64,000 nt of DNA from Paraburkholderia sp. (GTDB lineage Bacteria; Pseudomonadota; Gammaproteobacteria; Burkholderiales; Burkholderiaceae), in assembly GCA_004322045.1 (NCBI GenBank), contig SCRN01000034.1:186001-250000 (forward strand). The letters run 5' to 3'. This document shows, piece after piece, positions 18,435-26,186 of the stretch; within the stretch, counting starts at the first letter, position 1; every line of letters begins with the position of its first letter. Position numbers and translations under genes: made by a program. The notes below the pieces were generated by a model, which was not told the origin of the DNA, made no database searches, and saw only the letters and a program-made list of their open reading frames with translations.

Positions 18435-21329
18435 TTACGTCAGCCGTCGAACGCCCTTCAATCCCAAGCGCTCGCGCATGCCGTTCGTAATGCGCTGCTT
18501 CACCGCGGCGTAGTCGCCCCACGGGTCCGCGCCCAGCGATCGAAGCCGCTCGTGGACGTTTTCGACGGTCCATTGCGCCCCGCTCGTGGTGTCGGCCAGT
18601 TCGTCCCACGCGAGGGGAACCGACACCCCCATGCCCGGCCGCGCCCTCGGAGAGAACGCCGCCACGGTGCTGGACCCGCGGTTGTTGCGCAAGTAATCGA
18701 CGAAGATCCGGCCGCGGCGGTTTTGCGCACCCATCTTCGCGCTGAAGCGGTCGGGCAGCGTCGCGGCCATATGCTGGGCGGCCGCTTGAGCGAACGCCTT
18801 GACGTCTTCCCATCCTGCATGACGCGCAAGCGGCACCACCACATGCAGGCCCTTGCCGCCGCTCGTTTTGCACCACGACTGCAAGCCCAGTTCGGCCAGC
18901 AAATCGCGCGTCAGTTGCGCCGCTTCGATCATCCGCTCCCAGCCCAGCGAGGGATCAGGGTCGAGATCGAACACGATCCGGTCGGGCTTTTCGATGTTCG
19001 TCGCGAGCGCATTCCACGTATGGACCTCGACGGTTCCCATTTGCGCGACGCCGACGAGCGCTTGCGCGCTATCGATCGTGAGCAATGGCGGATGGCCCGG
19101 ATCGAGCCCTTCGTGTTGCGTGATATGGGGAATCGCGAGGCGCGAGCTGTGCTTCTGAAAGAACAGCTCGCCGCCGATGCCGCCGGGCGCCCGCACGAGC
19201 GCGACGGGCCGCCCTTTCACATGCGGCAACAACCAGGGCGCGATGCGCTCGAAGTAGCGCACCAGGTCCTGCTTGGAGAACTCGATCGATGCATCGATCA
19301 CCCGCGCTGGGTGCGAGATCCGAACGCCCGATACCGTATCGCCCTCTTTGATCGCTTCGCGCAATTTTTCGTGCAATTGATTAGGATCCCTTACTGGTTT
19401 GCCCTTCTTTTCATCGTTCGTGACCTTGGCCGCTTTTTTACTCGGAGCGAACTTTCGCGTCCCGCCTCGCTGGGCTTGGCCGTCCCCTTCCTGCGCAGAA
19501 GCGCCTGCCGTCGCCCCTTCGGTTCGAACCTCATCGGCTCGATGCGGCGCTTCCTGTACGATCTCGCGCGCGGGCTTGTCGCGGCGCAGGCTGATGAACG
19601 AAGCCTGCCGAACGATGCGCTCGTTCGTCCATTCCGAGAAATGGCATTCGGCGACGAGTTCGGGACGTACCCAATGAACCTTGGTTCGGCTGCGCTCGGT
19701 GGGGAGGGCAGCGAACGGCGAGCGCTCCGTCTCGAGCGCATCGAGTTCGCGCTTGATCGCGCGCAATGCCGCCGCATCGAAGCCGGTCCCCACACGCCCG
19801 GCGTAATGCAGCTTGCCGCGCGCGTCGAAGACGCCAAGTAGCAGCGCGCCGAAGCCGCTACGGCTGCCCGCCGGTTCCGAATAACCGCCGATCACGAATT
19901 CTTGCCGGCGACGGCAACGCAGCTTGATCCACGCGCCACTGCGCGTCGACGTATAGCGGCTGTCGCTTCGTTTGCCGACGATTCCTTCGAGCGCCATTTC
20001 GCAGGCGCTATGCAGCAGGTCGTGCGCGTCGAGCGCGAAGTCTTCGGAAAAACGCACGGTGTCGTCGTCGAAATCGGCCAGCAAGGCCCGCAACAACGCT
20101 CTGCGCTGAACGAGCGGCACGCCGCGCAAATCGTAGCCGTTCAAATAGGGTAAATCGAACACGAAGAAGACGATGTCTTGCGGGCGGTTCGCATCGAACG
20201 CGTTTTGCAGCGCTTGAAAACTCGGCACGCCGTGTTCGTCCAGCACCACCGCTTCACCATCTATCCAAGCGGTTTCGACATTGAGCGCTGCCAGCGCCTG
20301 CGCTTGCCGTTTGAACTTGGCGGTCCAATCGAGACCGCTGCGCGTCAACACACGCACCGGCTTGGCCGCGCCGTGGTCGATTCGGATCAACGCGCGATAG
20401 CCGTCGAATTTGATCTCGTATGACCAATCGTCGTCGCTCGGCACATCGTCGACCAGCGTCGCCAGTTGCGGTTTGAGCGACTCGGGCAAGCGCGCTTTGA
20501 CCGCGCCTTCGATCGACGGCGACACGGCGAGCTTGCGCAGCGATTGCGTCGTGCGGGTAGCGACAATGTCCGGATGGCCGTAGCCCGATCGGCCGGCATG
20601 CGCGGCATGCGCGTGTACCGGCAGGTCGCTCTTTCTCGACCCTTTGGCTGCCGCTCCATTTGCGGCGCGCTTGCCCGCTTTCCCAGGTTTGCGCGCCGCG
20701 GAGTCGCCGTCGGACAGTGCGCTGCCCGGCCGCTCGGCAATTACGTCGAACGCGCTCCCGGGCCGCGCCTCGTCGTCGCGCTCCTTGATCAGCAGCCATT
20801 GTTCTTTGTCGCCGCTGCCGCGCATGCCGGTGCGCACGAGCGCCCATCCGCCGTGCAGCTTCTTTCCGTGCAGCGTGAACTTGAGCTTGCCGGCCGCGTA
20901 GGCTTTGCGTGCCTGCTCCACGCCCCCCGCGGGCTCCCACGTGCCGCGATCCCATACGATCACCGTCCCGGCGCCGTAGCTGCCCGGCGGAATCTCACCT
21001 TCGAAGGTCCCGTATTCGACGGGGTGATCCTCGACGTGAACCGCGAGCCGTTTGACCGATGGGTCGAGGCATGGCCCTTTCGGCACCGCCCACGACTTGA
21101 GCGTCCCGTCGAGTTCGAGTCTGAAGTCGTAGTGCAGGCGTCGAGCGTGGTGCTCCTGAATCAAGTACGACAGCGCCGGACCTGCGCCGCGGCTAGCCGC
21201 CTTCTGCGCGCGACGTGTGCGCTCGGCGCCCGACGGTTCCGGCGTTTCAGCGAAGCGTCGTTTCTTGCGATAGGTTTCGAGTTTGTCCGCCATGCTGCTG
21301 ATCGCCCCTTTCCAAATCACGCGTGACAT
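18435..21329 (-). CDS. ligD: DNA ligase D (NHEJ), with Ku-like N-terminal leader
   Basis: A 964-residue multifunctional non-homologous end-joining enzyme. Domains in order are 3'-phosphoesterase (about 50-185; HARRLHYDFRLELDG, SWAVPKGP), ATP-dependent ligase (about 280-600; adenylated Lys307 in EIKFDGYR), and AEP-type polymerase (about 660-960; catalytic FDLDPD near 788, SGGKGLHV). The odd part is the start. The first 11 residues, MSRVIWKGAIS, are the classic beginning of bacterial Ku, preceded by Ku-like spacing from AAGGAG; after one Ser comes MADKLETYRKKRRF, a normal LigD start (ATG at 21293). It looks like an in-frame deletion that removed nearly all of ku. No other ku gene lies in the window. 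Confidence 0.93.
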   Translation of the reverse strand: MSRVIWKGAISSMADKLETYRKKRRFAETPEPSGAERTRRAQKAASRGAGPALSYLIQEHHARRLHYDFRLELDGTLKSWAVPKGPCLDPSVKRLAVHVEDHPVEYGTFEGEIPPGSYGAGTVIVWDRGTWEPAGGVEQARKAYAAGKLKFTLHGKKLHGGWALVRTGMRGSGDKEQWLLIKERDDEARPGSAFDVIAERPGSALSDGDSAARKPGKAGKRAANGAAAKGSRKSDLPVHAHAAHAGRSGYGHPDIVATRTTQSLRKLAVSPSIEGAVKARLPESLKPQLATLVDDVPSDDDWSYEIKFDGYRALIRIDHGAAKPVRVLTRSGLDWTAKFKRQAQALAALNVETAWIDGEAVVLDEHGVPSFQALQNAFDANRPQDIVFFVFDLPYLNGYDLRGVPLVQRRALLRALLADFDDDTVRFSEDFALDAHDLLHSACEMALEGIVGKRSDSRYTSTRSGAWIKLRCRRRQEFVIGGYSEPAGSRSGFGALLLGVFDARGKLHYAGRVGTGFDAAALRAIKRELDALETERSPFAALPTERSRTKVHWVRPELVAECHFSEWTNERIVRQASFISLRRDKPAREIVQEAPHRADEVRTEGATAGASAQEGDGQAQRGGTRKFAPSKKAAKVTNDEKKGKPVRDPNQLHEKLREAIKEGDTVSGVRISHPARVIDASIEFSKQDLVRYFERIAPWLLPHVKGRPVALVRAPGGIGGELFFQKHSSRLAIPHITQHEGLDPGHPPLLTIDSAQALVGVAQMGTVEVHTWNALATNIEKPDRIVFDLDPDPSLGWERMIEAAQLTRDLLAELGLQSWCKTSGGKGLHVVVPLARHAGWEDVKAFAQAAAQHMAATLPDRFSAKMGAQNRRGRIFVDYLRNNRGSSTVAAFSPRARPGMGVSVPLAWDELADTTSGAQWTVENVHERLRSLGADPWGDYAAVKQRITNGMRERLGLKGVRRLT

Positions 21330-21370
21330 GGCGACTCTCCTTGTGCTGCCGGCTGCGCTTGGCTCGCAGG

Positions 21371-21403
21371 ACGAGCGCTGTGCATTCCTTGCAAAGCGCT
21401 CGT
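21371..21403. repeat. 9-bp inverted repeat between ligD and the DUF1328 gene
   Basis: ACGAGCGCT (21371-21379) is the exact inverse complement of AGCGCTCGT (21395-21403), with a 15-base spacer. It lies after the DUF1328 gene and 42 bases ahead of the ligD start. There is no T-run, so it may be a weak terminator or an operator for ligD. Confidence 0.45.
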
Positions 21404-21443
21404 AATCCCTGCAACTGCAGCAACGATTACGTTCCTCGCATCG

Positions 21444-21602
21444 TCACCGGAGCACACCTATCAGCAGCGTCGCCAGGAAGATGACGAGGAAGATGAAGAA
21501 CAAAATTTTCGCGATCTCTGCGGCGCCGGCCGCGATGCCGGTGAAACCGAAGATGGCCGCGATGATCGCGACGATGAAGAATATGACTGCGTATCGAAGC
21601 AT
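21444..21602 (-). CDS. DUF1328 small membrane protein (YtjA family)
   Basis: A 52-residue protein that is almost entirely two hydrophobic helices (about 4-24 and 32-51) joined by a short Gly/Ala-rich turn, matching the DUF1328 family of inner-membrane proteins. The start ATG at 21602 follows AGGAGG, giving the typical MLRYAVIFF opening; longer in-frame versions are not needed. The molecular role is not established. Such genes are common in Burkholderiaceae stress clusters, which is also the context here. Confidence 0.88.
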   Translation of the reverse strand: MLRYAVIFFIVAIIAAIFGFTGIAAGAAEIAKILFFIFLVIFLATLLIGVLR

Positions 21603-21807
21603 GGCGTCCTCCTGATGAAAGCCGGCGCGCCGGCAAGCGTCGCCGCCGCGCTGGCTTACCGCGGCAGGCACTCAGCGTTGTGATTGTTCAAGTCAACGCT
21701 CGATCTGGTACTGCAATGACTATGCCCATCGAGCGCGGCTCGCGACGGTGCGATGCGACGCATTGCCCGGCCTAAGCATGCTTCGATCGCTACGCCGGGA
21801 TGCCCTA

Positions 21808-21844
21808 TGAAAAGACCGCGATAGCCTATCGGCCGATCGCGGTC
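21808..21844 (-). terminator. Rho-independent terminator after the glycine-zipper gene
   Basis: Read leftward: a 9-bp stem GACCGCGAT/ATCGCGGTC (21836-21844 with 21814-21822), a 13-base loop, then TTTT (21813-21810). It starts about 30 bases after the stop codon at 21873, as expected for a terminator of the leftward stress genes. Confidence 0.75.
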
Positions 21845-21872
21845 CAGGACGAATCTGTCGAATCTCGTCCTA

Positions 21873-22487
21873 CTAATGATGCGCAGGCGCCTGCGTACCC
21901 GTCGCCGAAGGAGGGCGCGCAGGGGTGGCGCCGTCGATCGGCTCGACGTCTTTGGTTGGATCGAAATCGGCCCAGCGGCCATGCTGCCAGCGTCCGTGCG
22001 CGCGCTCCACTTCGAGGCTGCCCGCTTCGCGCAACACGCGCGCCGCTTCCTGCTGATTATCGGGCGACACGTGCACGGCCACGAGCACGCCCGAATCGCG
22101 CGCTTCGTGCATGACCTGATGCTCGGGCAGCTTGCCGCCGCCGAGCGTATGCGACATTGCACCGATCAACGACCCCAAGTACGCGCCGACCCCTGCAGCC
22201 ACGACGAGTATCAGAAACGGCGAGGAAAAGGCGCTGAACAACGCAACGCCTATCACGGCGCCGATCACCGCGCCGATAGCGCCGCCTTTGCCCGCCCCTT
22301 TCGACGCGTTCGCCGCCTGCGGGTCGGCGTAGTGATCGCCGCCGATCGGATAGCGCGCGTGCTGGCCGCGCGGATTGACGAAGAACAGCGTGACATCCTC
22401 TTGCACGAACCCCGCTGCGAAAAGGCGATTTGCGGCCGCCTCCGCATCGGCGAACGTTGTGAAGCGGCCTGCGACGATGAGCGACAT
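21873..22487 (-). CDS. Glycine-zipper stress membrane protein
   Basis: A 204-residue protein starting MSLIVAGRFTTF at 22487 behind AGGAGG. Residues 1-60 form a small alpha/beta domain resembling the N-terminal domain of general-stress proteins (pattern FTTFADAEAAANRLFAAGF). Residues about 70-125 form a Gly/Ala-rich hydrophobic hairpin (GKGGAIGAVIGAVIGVALF, then SPFLILVVAAGVGAYLGSLIGA), a glycine-zipper membrane segment. The rest (130-204) is a second small alpha/beta domain with a Pro/Ala-rich tail. It sits in the leftward cluster with DUF1328, DUF1488, DJ-1/PfpI and ferritin-like genes. Family by pattern; function unknown. Confidence 0.75.
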   Translation of the reverse strand: MSLIVAGRFTTFADAEAAANRLFAAGFVQEDVTLFFVNPRGQHARYPIGGDHYADPQAANASKGAGKGGAIGAVIGAVIGVALFSAFSSPFLILVVAAGVGAYLGSLIGAMSHTLGGGKLPEHQVMHEARDSGVLVAVHVSPDNQQEAARVLREAGSLEVERAHGRWQHGRWADFDPTKDVEPIDGATPARPPSATGTQAPAHH

Positions 22488-22539
22488 GACACGTCCTCCT
22501 AATTCGTTTTCGCGCGCCCTGCCGAGCGTTTGCCCCGCG

Positions 22540-22818
22540 TCAAGCGCGCTCGATACGGAACAGGCCGCTGCGCAATACGACAGCGGCCCCGCCGCTTTGC
22601 TCGATGGTGCGCTTGCATACTTCGTGAATGCGCTCGCGGCCTTGGGCGAAGGCTCGCAGCAATTGAGCCTCGAGCGTGGAATCGGCACCGAAATGGTCTT
22701 CCAAGGCCTCGGCCGTGATCGCGCACGACACGGGCACGCCATCGACGATAGCAACGAAGCGCACCACCATCTGGGCGCCGTCGAACATGGGCGCATCATC
22801 GGAAAAGATTACGCGCAT
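22540..22818 (-). CDS. DUF1488 family protein
   Basis: A 92-residue cytoplasmic protein matching DUF1488: an opening strand MRVIFSDDAPMFDGAQMVVRF, an ADS-type segment EALEDHFGAD, then a helix with Arg and Glu (RERIHEVCKRTIEQSG) and a final strand. Function is not known for the family. It belongs to the leftward stress cluster, 19 bases after the PfpI gene and 52 bases before the glycine-zipper gene, so probably one transcript. Confidence 0.8.
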   Translation of the reverse strand: MRVIFSDDAPMFDGAQMVVRFVAIVDGVPVSCAITAEALEDHFGADSTLEAQLLRAFAQGRERIHEVCKRTIEQSGGAAVVLRSGLFRIERA

Positions 22819-22837
22819 GGCCGGCTCCGCGCGCGCC

Positions 22838-23401
22838 TCATGCGGCCTGACCGCGATGTTCGAGCTGCGCGATCAGCTTTTGATTGAACGCGGGGATGTC
22901 GTCGGGCTTGCGGCTCGTGATGAAATTGCCGTCCTCGACGACCTGCTCGTCGACCCAGGTCGCTCCCGCGTTGCGCAAGTCGTCTTGCAAGCTCGGCCAG
23001 CTCGTCATGGTGTGGCCTTTGACGATGCCCGCCGAGATGGGAAGCCACCCGCCGTGACAAATCACGGCGACGGGCTTATGGGCTTCATCGATCTCTCGCA
23101 CGAACGCCTGAGCCTGCGGCACGGTGCGCATCGCATCGGCGTTGACGACGCCGCCGGGCAACACGACCGCGTCGTATTGCTCGGGGTGCACTTGATCGAA
23201 GGTTGCATCGACGGTCACCGTGCCGCCGCGCTCGACATGGCGAAAGCCCTGGATTTGCCCGTGCTTGTTCGAAATCACGTGCACGAGCGCCCCCGCCTCC
23301 GACAACGCCCGTTTCGGTTCGGTAAGCTCGGCCTCTTCGAAGCCGTCCGTTGCCAGCATCGCAACCTTGCAACCCTCCAGCGGTTTGGTCTTCGTGATCA
23401 T
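22838..23401 (-). CDS. DJ-1/PfpI family protein (protease/glyoxalase-like)
   Basis: A 187-residue class I glutamine-amidotransferase-like protein of the DJ-1/PfpI superfamily. The nucleophile elbow is AVICHGGW (Cys115-His116), and the conserved acidic residue is in DGFEEAEL (Glu22/23). The family contains Pfp-type peptidases, glyoxalase III/deglycases and chaperones; the sequence does not settle which. Length is typical of PfpI. The start at 23401 follows GGAAAGGAG; the frame is open further up without support. Next to ferritin-like and DUF1488 genes, it fits a stress-protection role. Confidence 0.88.
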   Translation of the reverse strand: MITKTKPLEGCKVAMLATDGFEEAELTEPKRALSEAGALVHVISNKHGQIQGFRHVERGGTVTVDATFDQVHPEQYDAVVLPGGVVNADAMRTVPQAQAFVREIDEAHKPVAVICHGGWLPISAGIVKGHTMTSWPSLQDDLRNAGATWVDEQVVEDGNFITSRKPDDIPAFNQKLIAQLEHRGQAA

Positions 23402-23467
23402 CGGCCCCGCTCCTTTCCTTGAATGAAGTGCTGTACGCACCGCAGCAATCGCGGTGCCCAACGTGGA

Positions 23468-24022
23468 TCAACGCCCCTTGTGCTCGCCCGGCAAACCGGC
23501 CAGCAAGTCCGCCATATCGTCGGCATGCTCCTCCTCGACGGCGAGGATGCCTTCCATGACGCGCCGCGAGGTAGGGTCCTTTTCGCCTAGGTATTGAATG
23601 ATCTCGCGATAGCTGTCGATCGCCACGCGCTCGGCCACGAGGTCTTCCTTGATCATATCGACGAGCGAAGTCCCTTCCACATATTCGGCATGGCTTCGGG
23701 AAAGCAGTCCCTCTGGCGAGAAGTTCGGTTCGCCACCGAGCTGCACGATGCGTTCGGCGAGCTGATCGGCATGGCCTTGCTCTTCGTTCGAATGCTGCAG
23801 GAACTCATCGGCGATGCTTTTCGATTGGATCCCCTTCGCCATGAAATAGTGCCGGCGATAACGCAGCGTACAGACCAGTTCGGTGGCCAGCGCGTCGTTC
23901 AGCAGCTTGAGCACCGTTGCGCGATCGGCCTGATAGCCTGCCGTCACGGCCCCTTCCTCTATGTGCTCGCGCGCACGTTTTCGAATGACCTGGACGTCCG
24001 ACAAGAATGGTTGATTCGCCAT
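23468..24022 (-). CDS. Ferritin-like/bacterioferritin-type diiron protein
   Basis: A 184-residue four-helix protein with a diiron-like ligand set: Glu48 in ALATELVCTLRYRRHYF, EEQGH (about 80-84), a Glu in LVAERVAIDSY and EEEHADD near residue 165. This matches ferritin-like proteins related to bacterioferritin and the DNA-protection subfamily. It probably stores iron or protects against peroxide. The start at 24022 (MANQPFL) is the only one consistent with homology; the open frame to 24175 adds a non-conserved leader. It is the first gene of the leftward stress cluster, 66 bases before PfpI. Confidence 0.85.
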   Translation of the reverse strand: MANQPFLSDVQVIRKRAREHIEEGAVTAGYQADRATVLKLLNDALATELVCTLRYRRHYFMAKGIQSKSIADEFLQHSNEEQGHADQLAERIVQLGGEPNFSPEGLLSRSHAEYVEGTSLVDMIKEDLVAERVAIDSYREIIQYLGEKDPTSRRVMEGILAVEEEHADDMADLLAGLPGEHKGR

Positions 24023-24317
24023 GGGATTTCTCCATCGATTTGTATTTACGAAACGCGGCTTAGCCTGCGCGCCGCCTGGGATGGGAGGCGAGGCGCGACC
24101 CCTCGCTGGAGACGCATCAATCGTGCCAAAACGCATGACCGGTTGCGCAAAAGCGCCGGGCATAGGCATTGGCATTGCACAAATTCCCCGCAGGAAATTG
24201 CCGGGCCGCGCAGAGGACGCCCGCGTGCACGGCGCCGCTCACGGCTTCAGTGTTCGTGCATGACATGTCCGCCACGCCGCTACGAAGGGTTATCGGCGTG
24301 CGAGCGGCAGCGCGGCG

Positions 24318-24872
24318 CTAATCATCACCGTGCGGATACGCGGGCTTATCGGGATCAGCCTGCGTGCGATAGGGCAGCGACGAGGATGCGGGATCGGTCG
24401 TCGTCTCGTCGATCACGCGCTCGACGTCGGCCGTTTTCTTGAGCTCGGAAAGAAACGCCTGCTTGTCGAAGTCCGGCGCGACGCAGCCTTGCACGTAAAT
24501 GAAGCGCCGCTGCAACATCAACCACAGCGTCGTGCGCTCGCGCCAATGCGTCGCGGCCTCGATATTGTTCAGGCGCCGCTTGGCCGCTTCCTCGATTTCC
24601 TTGTCGTAGAGATAGCCGTTCGGCAGCCTGCAACGCCCTTCCCACCAGCAACTGTTGCCGCGCTCGATCCGATAATGCGATTCACCGAGCCATTCCTGCT
24701 CGGTCTCGAGCGGCCCGAGCGGGGCCGGGCACGCCGGCACGGCCTGCGAAACTTGAAAGAACGGGTCGTTGCCATGATTTACGCGCGAGGCATCGGCCCA
24801 GGCCGGCCCGCTCACCGCCATCGCGACCGCTTCGGCGGCCACGATGGCGCATGCGTGCAGCGAATGCTTCAT
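24318..24872 (-). CDS. Exported hypothetical protein, BON-like
   Basis: A 184-residue protein with a clear signal peptide (MKHSLHACAIVAAEAVAMAV, cleavage near AWA-DAS about residue 26), so periplasmic or secreted. The central segment (NGYLYDKEIEEAAKRRLNNI, then TTLWLMLQRRFIYVQGCV, then LKKTADVERVIDE) resembles one BON domain, which binds phospholipid or other ligands. Cys75, Cys81 and Cys134 are conserved-looking. Start 24872 is a plausible ATG behind GGGGGAAAC; the longer frame to 24995 has no support. BON is a pattern-level guess. Confidence 0.7.
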   Translation of the reverse strand: MKHSLHACAIVAAEAVAMAVSGPAWADASRVNHGNDPFFQVSQAVPACPAPLGPLETEQEWLGESHYRIERGNSCWWEGRCRLPNGYLYDKEIEEAAKRRLNNIEAATHWRERTTLWLMLQRRFIYVQGCVAPDFDKQAFLSELKKTADVERVIDETTTDPASSSLPYRTQADPDKPAYPHGDD

Positions 24873-25225
24873 CGGTTGTTTCCCCCGGATTGGCACTACG
24901 CCCCACGGTGTCGGCGCAGCGTCGGCTGGGCGCGATTGGATCATGCCGTAATGGCCTTGGCAAGCCAGAGCCAGGGGCAAACGTTGCGCACGCAACCTAT
25001 GCCGCGGCTCTTACGGCTGCGCCGCTCAAAGACGCGTGCACGGCGCGTTCTCGCTCGAACCGTCTATATCGTCGGCGACGCGATGCGTGCCTTCGCTCGC
25101 GAACCTAGGCCGCACACTGCGACAAAAAAAAGGCATGCGCTTTGCTGTGAGCTCTGGCACGATTTGCTCAAGCAGCACGCGCCTCGTTCGCATGTCGCTT
25201 AGCTTTCCCATAAGGAAAACAGTTT
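24873..25225. other. Divergent intergenic region
   Basis: About 350 bases between the leftward BON-like gene and the rightward MipA-type gene. It holds an A8 tract near 25125 and the ribosome-binding site AAGGAAA before 25226. I see no convincing gene or operator. Confidence 0.5.
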
Positions 25226-26080
25226 ATGTCGACCTCACACGCGGCATCGCGCATCGTCATCGCCGGCGCGGCTCTCATGGCCCTCGCGCCCGCATCGGTC
25301 TACTCGCAAACGCCCTCGCCGCTCGCCGAGTGGCAATACTCGTCGGGCATTCTGCTCGAGCAGATGTTCGAGCAGAATATGCCGACGTGGCGCATTCGCG
25401 TCGGCCCATCCGCGAGCTTCCAGCCGCTCTACGACGGCTCCGACCGCTACCACTGGCTAGCCGGTCCGAGCCTCGACATTCGCTATCGCGACCGCTTCTT
25501 CCTTTCGACGGGAGAAGGCATCGGCATGAACCTCGCAACCGGACCGAATTGGCGGCTCGGCCTCGCAGCCAGCTACGATCTCGGCCGGCGCGCGGCGGAC
25601 GATCTCGGCCACTTGAATGGGATGGGCAACATCAATCCCGCGCCAAGCCTGCGATTGCTCGGCGAATATGCGATTTCGAAATCGTTTCCGCTCGTGCTGC
25701 GCGCCGATCTTCGCCGCAATTTCGGCGGCGACAACGGATGGATAGGCGACCTTGGCGCCTATATGCCGATGCCCGGAAGCTCGGAGAGATTCGCGTGGTT
25801 CGCCGGGCCGACGATGACGATCGCCGATTCTAGCTACATGAACAGCTGGTTCGGCGTCAATGCGCAGCAGTCCGCGCGGTCGGGATACCGGCAATACAAC
25901 GCGTCGGCCGGGATCCGGTCGGTGGGGTTCGGCGTCACTGCGTCGCTGACGCTCAACAAACATTGGATCGTGAGCGCCGACGGAGCATTCCAGCAACTCG
26001 TGGGCGCGGCCGCGCACAGCCCGATCACGCAAGCGCGCGCTTCCGGCGTTTTCGACGTTTCCGTCAACTACCAGTTCTGA
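25226..26080 (+). CDS. MipA/OmpV family outer-membrane protein
   Basis: A 284-residue protein with an N-terminal signal peptide (core AGAALMALAPAS, cleavage near VYSQ). The mature part is rich in alternating strands and ends in Phe (VNYQF), as beta-barrel outer-membrane proteins do. The pattern, including RVGPSASFQPLYDGSDRYHW, LDIRYRDRFFLS and GLAASYDLGRR, matches MipA (MltA-interacting protein, OmpV). MipA is proposed to scaffold peptidoglycan enzymes, but many homologues are simply porin-like. The gene is monocistronic, convergent with the kinase gene. Confidence 0.88.
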   Translation: MSTSHAASRIVIAGAALMALAPASVYSQTPSPLAEWQYSSGILLEQMFEQNMPTWRIRVGPSASFQPLYDGSDRYHWLAGPSLDIRYRDRFFLSTGEGIGMNLATGPNWRLGLAASYDLGRRAADDLGHLNGMGNINPAPSLRLLGEYAISKSFPLVLRADLRRNFGGDNGWIGDLGAYMPMPGSSERFAWFAGPTMTIADSSYMNSWFGVNAQQSARSGYRQYNASAGIRSVGFGVTASLTLNKHWIVSADGAFQQLVGAAAHSPITQARASGVFDVSVNYQF

Positions 26081-26186
26081 ACCGCGCTCCACGGCGCACC
26101 GCCTCGGGGAAACCGCCGGCAAGCGGCAGGCTTGCGGTGGAGCACCCCGGGCGCCCATCCCGCAGCTTAGCGTCGTTAGGCGCGCG

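Noticed and set aside
18387-19841. A 484-codon open frame antisense to ligD
   Set aside because: Arg/Ala/Pro-rich shadow of a well-supported gene; no ribosome-binding site or family.
24170-24190. A sigma-54-like GG-N10-GC element
   Set aside because: Only the GG and GC spacing and TTGCA fit; no gene follows on that strand.
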